Shown here piece after piece: positions 56,995 through 64,000 of a stretch of 64,000 nt of DNA (position 1 is its first letter; the number at the start of each line of letters is the position of its first letter). Both the position numbers and the translations under genes were made by a program. This stretch comes from Panax quinquefolius (lineage: Eukaryota; Streptophyta; Magnoliopsida; Apiales; Araliaceae). The stretch spans positions 122,330,893 to 122,394,892 of the forward strand of contig CM035171.1 in assembly GCA_020205615.1 (NCBI GenBank), read 5' to 3'. Below the pieces are notes generated by a model that was given only the letters and a program-made list of their open reading frames with translations, was not told the origin of the DNA and made no database searches.

Positions 56995-59900
56995 TTACCT
57001 ACCTACTTTCTCAGTTTTCAGTTTCCTTCTTCCGGTGCTACTTACATTCAGTTTCTTATAATTTCTATTGTCTATATCATTGGATTCATCCTCATCTACA
57101 TAAATGATGCTCTCTTCACGACCATCATCCAAACTAGCCACACCAATCTCATTCTCAGCGTCCTCGCCTTCACCTTCATCTTCATAGTCATCATCATAAT
57201 CCAAGTCATCTTCTTCATCATCATCTGTACCTGCTCGCATAGTATGGAACTCGGGGGGAGGAGGACAATCCTCTGTGATCACCTCGTCCCTCTTAATCAC
57301 GAGATGCCGAATGACTCTCTCATCTTTGTCTAACATGCTCTTAAACTCGTTAATATATTTTGCTTCCAACTCAAAGTTCATTAAGATGTAGTGAGCATTC
57401 TTCGCTTTCTGTATCTTGTATGCCAGTCTCCGGAGACCCCAATCACTGAATCTCCATACCTTGCCTTTCTTCTCCTTCAAAAACTCTGCAAGAAATTGTT
57501 TCATTGTTATAATAAATGAAGTTTTAACAATTTTTAACTGCAGTCTTCCTCACTAAAGGGCATATCGAATAAACAGATAAATGATGCTGGGTAATGCAAA
57601 TAAGAGCACATTAAATACTACACCAAAATAGATACTAGCAAATCCTCAGACAACCATGATTTCAAACTAACTACTATCCTCCCTTTATTATAACTGAAGT
57701 CAAAAGACTAGGAATTTTTGTTCTTCCTTCTTTTCATTGATGACCTGATTAATGAACTTTTATCAACCCAAAATGTAAACATAACAGCAATGAAAGGCCT
57801 ACAACTTTAACTTATCAAAAATAAAGAAAAATCACCTTGAACTTTGAGATTAACTTTCTCAACCTCTTCCACATGGTTCTCATGAATCAGGTAGACAACT
57901 TCGTAGTGGCGCACTGCAGAACAACATCAAAAATATATAATAACAAAAAAGAAACTATTCAGTAGATTCAAATCAGTAAATGTAAAGTAACACCAAGTTT
58001 ATAGTTTTCTTCATTGTGGGTATTTCCTTGTATAACACGATAAAATTTTCTTTTATTGTTAAGGAATGACACAATCTCACAAATAAAAAGGAAACAAGTA
58101 AGTTTGTTTTTTTTGTCATAGTTCGAATTGTACAGCTGTGTGATGAAGTGTTAAGTTTAAAAAGTACACTGTATCGGGTCTTCTGCTGAGAAATCAACAA
58201 TACAGAAAGCAGATATACTTCTTGAATCTTCCTGAATCCTTATACAAAATTAGTTAGGAATGTGAAATAACGAGGAAAGATGCTTACTTCGTTCTTCATC
58301 CAAATCACTTTCCAGCAGAAGATTCAGAGCTTCATAGAGTTCCTCTACAATCAACAATTAACTCAACCACTGTAACCTCCATATGATCAGGAGAAAAGAG
58401 AAATAGTGACTATCAGAATTTCGAAATTCAAAACAATAATAATCACTTACGCTCTTCAGCATCTGCAAACTCAGGTAGAAGCCTACCATCTTCCTGAAGT
58501 TTCTTCTGAAATTGGGGAGGGTAAAGAAAGAGTTAACAGCTTGTGCTAATATCTGAACCTAAGAAACTGAACTTTAAGCTTCGACTTTCCAAGAAATGGA
58601 TACAATTTTAACACCCCAGATTCAACTTCATAAATAATAGAATTGAATATACCCAAACACATAAATTCACTAGTCTATATAACTCCCTCTAGTTCACAAA
58701 AGAGTCCCATTTTAAATTTAGCAAAAAAAAAAAGTCCCATATGCAAAAAAAAAAAAAATTTATTTGATCCACAGAGTCCTCCTTTTGTTGATGATAGTAT
58801 AAAATGACACAATATCCCTAAGATTTAACATCACAACTTCATAACCATACTGCCACTACTAAACTAAACACCCGTCATATTTATGATAAACATGGAAGAA
58901 AAATACTCCCTCCATCCCATTATATCTGACGTTCTAGAGGGTTTTTTTTCTTCTCAAAATATTTGACGTTTTACAAAACCAAGAATATTTTGCCTATTTG
59001 TTTCCTTTTCTACCTTTCCTTCTCCACTACCATTAATGGTTATTTTCTCTATTTTCAAAAAACAGTTCAAATTCTATTCTTTAATTAGGAGAGAGAGTGT
59101 GAAATCAAGTTTGGTATTAATGGAGAATTAAATGAGATCAAAGTATTAATAAAGGGTAAAATAGTAAAACTATATCTTTTCTTAATTTATGTAAAATCTC
59201 TAGAACGTCACATATAATGGGATGGAGGGAGTATATCTTTTAAAATTTTACAAATGGGGTTCTTTTTGTGGAATGGAGGGAGTACTACATAAAGGCAATA
59301 GGTTTTACAAAACTTCTCTACTACATCCAATAACACTTACAAATTTGAGAAAAGATTATATAACACAAGACATAATTCATAAAGGGTGAATTGGTAACCA
59401 CTTTCAAGCTTTATATTCTTATAAAAGTTAAATTTAAATACAGCATGTTGAGCGCACGTGCATAGAGCATTTCACGACTCTAGTTGGGATATATTGGACC
59501 CAAATGCATATACTGTATACGTATCTACGGGGACACAAAAATTCACAATGGGTCCAATTTCTAACAACTGTTTCCTGGAGTGTTCCTGTACATCTGCAGA
59601 CGTGAATACCCAAATCATACAATCTTAGTATTCAATGCCTGCAGTTATCTGGTGCTTGAATTTTCCACCCTAAATACTCACAATCAAGAATTACATACTT
59701 TCTACATTATTTCCACTATATACGCTAAAATAATAAATAATTATATAACACACATCTATATATGTGCCCCCAATACTCAAAACTCTTCTTCAGATAATTC
59801 AAATACACACTTAAGTACCCCCCCCTCTTCAAACTTTAGGGGTTTTCAAGTGCTTTTGATGCTCTAAATAGTCATAGCTATGGAATAATAATAATATAAC

Positions 59901-60291
59901 AGCATATCAAGACTAGTACACCCATATGAGTAAATGTATTATGTATGTAAACATCTAGCAACAAATAAGAACGAATTAGAAAAAGAGAGCTGACCTCTTT
60001 AAGCAGGACAGCTTCAGGAAAAATGCCAGTGGATTCATCTGGTTTGGATACAAAGCTATGGGTGTCCACTTTTTTACTATTACTACTGTTATTCTTCTTG
60101 GCGGCCGCAATTATTGATGAAGTTTTGAGCTTTTGAGAAGGAAATGGGAAAGGAGAAAAGGAATACCCATTTGCGAAAAACAAACAACTATTCGAATTTA
60201 TGCTGGATAACCCACCACCTCTATACAGTTTTCCAGCGTCAGAAAATTGAAGATTAGTTGAAGAAGAAGACGTCAGCACCACTGACTCCAT
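56995..60291 (-). CDS. RPS6: plastid 30S ribosomal protein bS6c (S6 alpha)
   Basis: This is a nuclear-encoded small-subunit protein of the chloroplast ribosome, which binds S18 and 16S rRNA in the platform. Exons on -: 60291-59995, 58505-58451, 58344-58288, 57913-57836, 57485-56995. All introns are GT-AG, total 978 nt, 325 aa. The first ~65 aa are Ser-rich with few acids, ending near SSIIAAAKKN: a chloroplast transit peptide. KVDTHSFVSKPDESTGIFPE (exon 1) is the plant-specific linker. The S6 fold is exons 4-5: RHYEVVYLIHENHVEEVEKV, KVWRFSDWGLRRLAYKIQKA, HYILMNFELEA and DERVIRHLVIKRDE. After CPPPPEFHTMRAG there is a long acidic tail (DDDEEDDLDYDDDYEDEGEG) and a basic end (GRRKLKTEKVGR). The start is the first ATG of a clean transit peptide. 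An alternative last splice would swap the final residue only. Confidence 0.94.
58683..59282. mobile_element. outer Stowaway MITE in bS6c intron 1
   Basis: The ends CTCCCTCTAGTTCACAAAAG and TTTTTGTGGAATGGAGGGAG form an inverted repeat. A TA lies next to each end. It is split by a second MITE (58906-59231). Without the insert it would be about 270 bp. Confidence 0.75.
58906..59231. mobile_element. inner Stowaway MITE
   Basis: The ends CTCCCTCCATCCCATTATAT and ATATAATGGGATGGAGGGAG are a perfect 20-bp inverted repeat. TA flanks both sides (target duplication TA). The repeat continues inward with GACGTTCTAGAG and CTCTAGAACGTC. It is 326 bp, non-coding, and inserted in another Stowaway element. 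Confidence 0.92.
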
Positions 60292-60704
60292 TGAAGCCTA
60301 GATTATTAGAAGATAGAACAATACATTTTAACTTTATATACTTCAAATAGGCTTTAAGAAGGGGAGAAGGGTATGGATTGTAATTTAATGGATGATTGTG
60401 GATGAAAAGAGAAACAAAAGACTGAAAAGAGGAAAAGAGGAAAAGAGGAAAAGAGGAGCAAATGGGGTTGAGGGTTTGATTCTTGTTGCAAGTTATCTCA
60501 TCTAAACCCCTTGATATAGAGGTTAACGATTTATTATCCCCTAAACCCCTCACCGCACTAAGGCCGTAAAATTAGCTCCATTAAAAGTTTGATTCCAACT
60601 AGATTTGAAATGATTTAATTATGAACAAATTATTAGAATTTTCTTAAATTATAAATTTGTATTAATACTCCTTTAAAAAGTTCAATAAGACTCGATATCG
60701 TGCT
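60292..60704. promoter_or_regulatory. bS6c upstream region
   Basis: This is the 5' flank of the plastid S6 gene on -. The leader is purine-rich on + near 60415-60455 (GAGGAAAAGAGG repeats), that is, CT-rich in transcript sense. On - a TATATA-like stretch (TATATAAAGTTAAAATG) lies at 60324-60340, only about 40 bp before the ATG. A solo LTR begins 413 bp upstream of the ATG, so the promoter is confined or may include LTR sequence. Confidence 0.4.
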
Positions 60705-61259
60705 TGTGACGCCCCCAAAATTAGGTATACATTACCTATTTTGGGTCGTCAGATATATGGTACAGAATTCAAATACAAACTAATTATACAACTGTCGTGT
60801 ACAATACGACAAAACATAAACTGTGAGTTTTAATACAAATATTATCTACTAGACAATATCCACACTCAATGGAGTCCTCATTACATTTATTATTACACTA
60901 TTTCACAGAATAGTGAGGACTACTAATGCACCATCTAGGACCATCACTACGTTCCCCAACTAGTCTCAACCACGTTCTCATTTCGAAGAGAACAATGAAA
61001 GTAAAAAGGTGAGCTCAACTCTATGGCAAAGTAAGAAATATTATGACTAAGATAATGCAGAATAAATTATCATTAGCTTCAACAGTGTTAAAGCGATACA
61101 ATATAACAAACATCAAGTTTAAGCTGCATGTGAACAAACAATCCATTAGAAGAAGTCGAGTAGAGAATAAAATCCACTATCTTTTATAATTTAAAGGTTT
61201 TTCATCATTTTTATCATTTGAGACTCGAACTTAATAAATAATCCGTCATCATTAAATCA

Positions 61260-61620
61260 TCCTCGCACTACTGGCCGAGGATATTCTTTAATATCACGAC
61301 CACGAATTATCCACGACCACGGCCAAAGATAATCGTGTATTCATTAATATCACGACCATAAATTATCCATGCACTACGGCCCAAAGATAATCATGTTTTC
61401 ATCAATGTCCCCGATCATGCCATAAAATAATTCATTGCTGACTACTACCAAAGAGAATCCATAGCCATAATCATACCAAAAATTATCCATCAATGCACTA
61501 CGGCCAATGAGAATTTTTTTCACATCATTTGTAACATTACGGTCATGATTACACCAATAAACCACGGTCATAATCATACCAAGTCCATCTACGCACTACA
61601 GCGGTACGGATGACTTTCAA
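61260..61620 (-). repeat. LTR sub-repeats (inverted copy)
   Basis: Blocks GAATTATCCACGACCACGGC, AAAGATAATCGTG and AATTATCCATGCACTACGGC recur on +. These are the reverse complement of the units at 48040-48860 and 52080-53340. Confidence 0.8.
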
Positions 61621-61879
61621 CAAAATATAAACATGAGGATGATGACAATGATATAAGAATTCAATAAAACAAGTTCAAGAATTAATTTAGTTAAATGAAC
61701 TAATAACGTCCTCAATATCAACATGATCTTCGCTTTGTAGAGTAAAATTCAAGATTTTCGAAGAATATTTCCATGAAAAATCTTGGATGAAGCGAAGAAA
61801 TATCGATGATATTCCGCTAATTTTATAAGTATGAAGTCAAAATTTTAATGTTGAGTATAATCTAGAATGGAATAACAAA

Positions 61880-62300
61880 AGATATCACCGTGTATGCAGA
61901 TTGCATGAGGCGGTTATTCCAACAGAATAATAATAACGGAACAGTGCAGTGAAATTCACATGCAAGCGGGATGTTCCAACAAAATAATAAATACGGAATA
62001 ATAAATAATGGAACCAGTCCCACCAGTATAAGACAGACGGGATATTCCGGCGAGAATAATAAAGCGGAATAATAAAAATGGAACCGGTCCTACATTATAA
62101 AGATGCATGGGATATTAAGCGAGAATAATAAAGGCGGAGTAATAAAAAATGGAACCCGGTCCGTAAGAGCCTTACAGCATGCAGGATATTAAACGAATAA
62201 TAAAGAAGCGGAATATTAGAAGAATGTCACCATATATAGGGTAATTTCACAGCGTATCTGAGTTATTCCAATGAATAATAAACAATGGAATAACAATGAT
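61880..62300 (-). repeat. 60-bp tandem repeats in the solo LTR
   Basis: Repeated GAATAATAAAGCGGAATAAT then GGAACCGGTCC units, period about 60 bp. They are the reverse complement of those at 54470-55060. Confidence 0.8.
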
Positions 62301-62694
62301 TCTCTTCATGAATAAGAAAGAATAACACCTCACTTACGAGACAAACAAATAATATCCCTCATCTTGAAAAAAAGCTGGATATAAGAGTAGTAGGAAGTAG
62401 CGAGAATACTTTTCTATAAGCCTTCTATAATTTTTCTCTCTAGAGTTTTGGTGAATTCGTGAAATAATGAAGGAATGAGCTTTTATTTATAGGAAAATGG
62501 AATGAATAAGAATTAATTCATGAAGCAGTCCCGATTGATTTATTTTTAATCGGACGATCCATATTTAAAGCAAAATCTTTTAAATAAAATATAATATATT
62601 ATATATATAACATTTAGGCGAAGTTCACAGGCGGAACAATTTGGCAGTCACGGATGAATTAATTCGCATGCAAGCTATATACATATAATCCCAC

Positions 62695-62743
<49 letters not shown>

Positions 62744-63039
62744 TACCATACCAATCCCACCCGACAAATCAATTCTTCTTTTCCCTTAAGTCAATCTTCA
62801 CATGCTAAATATATATATAAAATATTATAACACTTATCAAATTCTCCACCACAACCCACTCACCCATATATAACATATAAAAATACTTATTATTCACACA
62901 CATTACTTTCATTATTTTTTCTTCCCACCACACTACTTTCACCACACTACACGTACACACTTTCAAACCCCCACCCACATTTTTAAACTTCCACCAATAT
63001 GTGGTCCCCACCTGTCATCATCATATATATATAACACAT

Positions 63040-63045
<6 letters not shown>

Positions 63046-63074
<29 letters not shown>

Positions 63075-63129
63075 ATATATATATATATATATATAATACA
63101 CTTCACTTTTTTCATCATCCTCCACTAAC

Positions 63130-63201
<72 letters not shown>

Positions 63202-63225
63202 TCACATATATATATATATATAAAT
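63046..63225. repeat. (CA)n and (TA)n microsatellite cluster in the LTR
   Basis: A CA run at 63046-63072, a TA run at 63074-63096, then a longer TA run at 63131-63192 and AC/TA again to 63222. They lie within the solo LTR and are absent from the LTR at 53541. Confidence 0.95.
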
Positions 63226-63790
63226 ATATTTTATCTCTCCTTTACGTAATTTCCTCTCACCCCTATTTTCAGATTTCATACATCACATGTGGGCCCCATA
63301 TGTGATCCTCACATGTGGGCCCCACCTTTATTATATAAAATAATTTTTTACAGATTATTTTGAAAAATGGACAAAATAGGGGTCCATATAAAATAAGCAT
63401 GGCCGAGTAACTTCTCACATAAACATGATAATCAATACAGGTGTCTTCTTATGCAACCAGCGCCATTCATCATCTTTATTACCAAGTAGTTCAACAAGAT
63501 TAACGGTAAAACTTCCGCTGATTATTTTCAATAAAAATATTTTTGTGCGTTTTCTTAATCGACAATAATTCATTTGTGAGATCCACCGATGATTGCATGT
63601 GGTTATGCGAATATTCCCTCGCTAAAAGCGAATATTCTAAACCAATCGAATATAATACAACAACTTGCATACTTTGCAAAAATTATAAATACTACCCACA
63701 ATTATAACATTATATCAAATCCATACCATAATATTCAAAAAAATATTTCGAGAAATTTAAATCTTTATTTATAAAATCTGGGGTCTCACA

Positions 63791-64000
63791 GTGCTGACTC
63801 GGTAACGAGTCCCAGTCAAATTTTATTTTATACTCGATAAATTTTATGCACAGTACAATCAAAAAAGATGTGATCTATCATTATAAAAATAAATTTAATT
63901 ATTTGTATTTATAGATATTCAAAAAAAAATGTGATCTATCATTATAAAAAAAATTAATTATTTATATTTATAGTTATTTAACAGGAAGAATGTTAGTAAT
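63791..64000. other. flank after the solo LTR
   Basis: This starts with the target duplication GTGCT. It is AT-rich with a short direct duplication (ATGTGATCTATCATTATAAAAA near 63869 and 63930). No gene. Confidence 0.6.

Larger units (their letters stand above)
60705..63790 (-). mobile_element. solo LTR, 3,086 bp, with 5-bp target duplication
   Basis: On + it starts TGTGACGCCCCCAAAATTAGG and ends GGGGTCTCACA. On - it starts TGTGAGACCCCAGATTTTAT, as do the LTRs at 49041 and 53541. It is flanked by identical GTGCT (60700-60704 and 63791-63795). It contains GCCGTAGTGCATGGATAAT-type sub-repeats (about 61260-61620), 60-bp repeats (about 61880-62300), and (TA)n and (CA)n microsatellites (62699-63225). 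There is no internal region, no gag or pol and no second LTR, so it is a product of LTR-LTR recombination. Confidence 0.92.

Overview
The window is nuclear DNA from a flowering plant, probably a eudicot. It is AT-rich. It holds three intron-containing housekeeping genes with plant-type splice sites, and between them lie degraded LTR retrotransposons, a Mutator-like element and many MITEs. The species cannot be named from the sequence alone.

Layout. 1-1148: two LTR 3' tails ending in the same GGGGGCGTCACA-type terminus. 1149-11440: a decayed Ty3/gypsy element of the Tat type (protease, RT, two RNase H segments, integrase on +). It is followed by a 57-bp tandem repeat, an antisense extra ORF with a plant mobile domain (PMD) on -, and an 80-bp tandem repeat. 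About 12890-20330: a broken Mutator-like element (MULE). It has a transposase remnant on + and a DUF1985 (Ulp1-associated) remnant on -, is flanked by inverted arrays of a 22-bp unit, and is interrupted by an LTR at about 16616-18449. 21889-22216: a damaged acidic-protein first exon.

26992-36754 (+): a complete 15-exon REDUCED WALL ACETYLATION (RWA, CAS1-domain) gene of 549 aa. 38438-43992 (-): EMC6, an ER membrane complex subunit, convergent with RWA; one predicted 20-nt microexon was not located. About 45830-56057: two tandem copies of a roughly 4-kb non-autonomous retroelement segment ending in an LTR. 56995-60291 (-): plastid ribosomal protein bS6c, 5 exons, 325 aa, with nested Stowaway MITEs in intron 1. 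60705-63790 (-): a solo LTR of 3,086 bp with a perfect 5-bp target duplication, GTGCT.

The three real genes are unrelated in function: cell-wall polysaccharide O-acetylation in the Golgi, membrane-protein insertion in the ER, and plastid translation. There is no operon or pathway logic. The interest of the window lies in its mobile DNA. The best points are the inverted 22-bp arrays of the MULE, hAT MITEs with 8-bp target duplications (one nested) just upstream of an RWA splice acceptor, a shared sub-repeat motif in different LTRs, and the tandem retroelement. Exons of the single-copy genes are clean, whereas the repeats are full of short indels, many in homopolymers. Some decay may therefore be consensus error rather than mutation.
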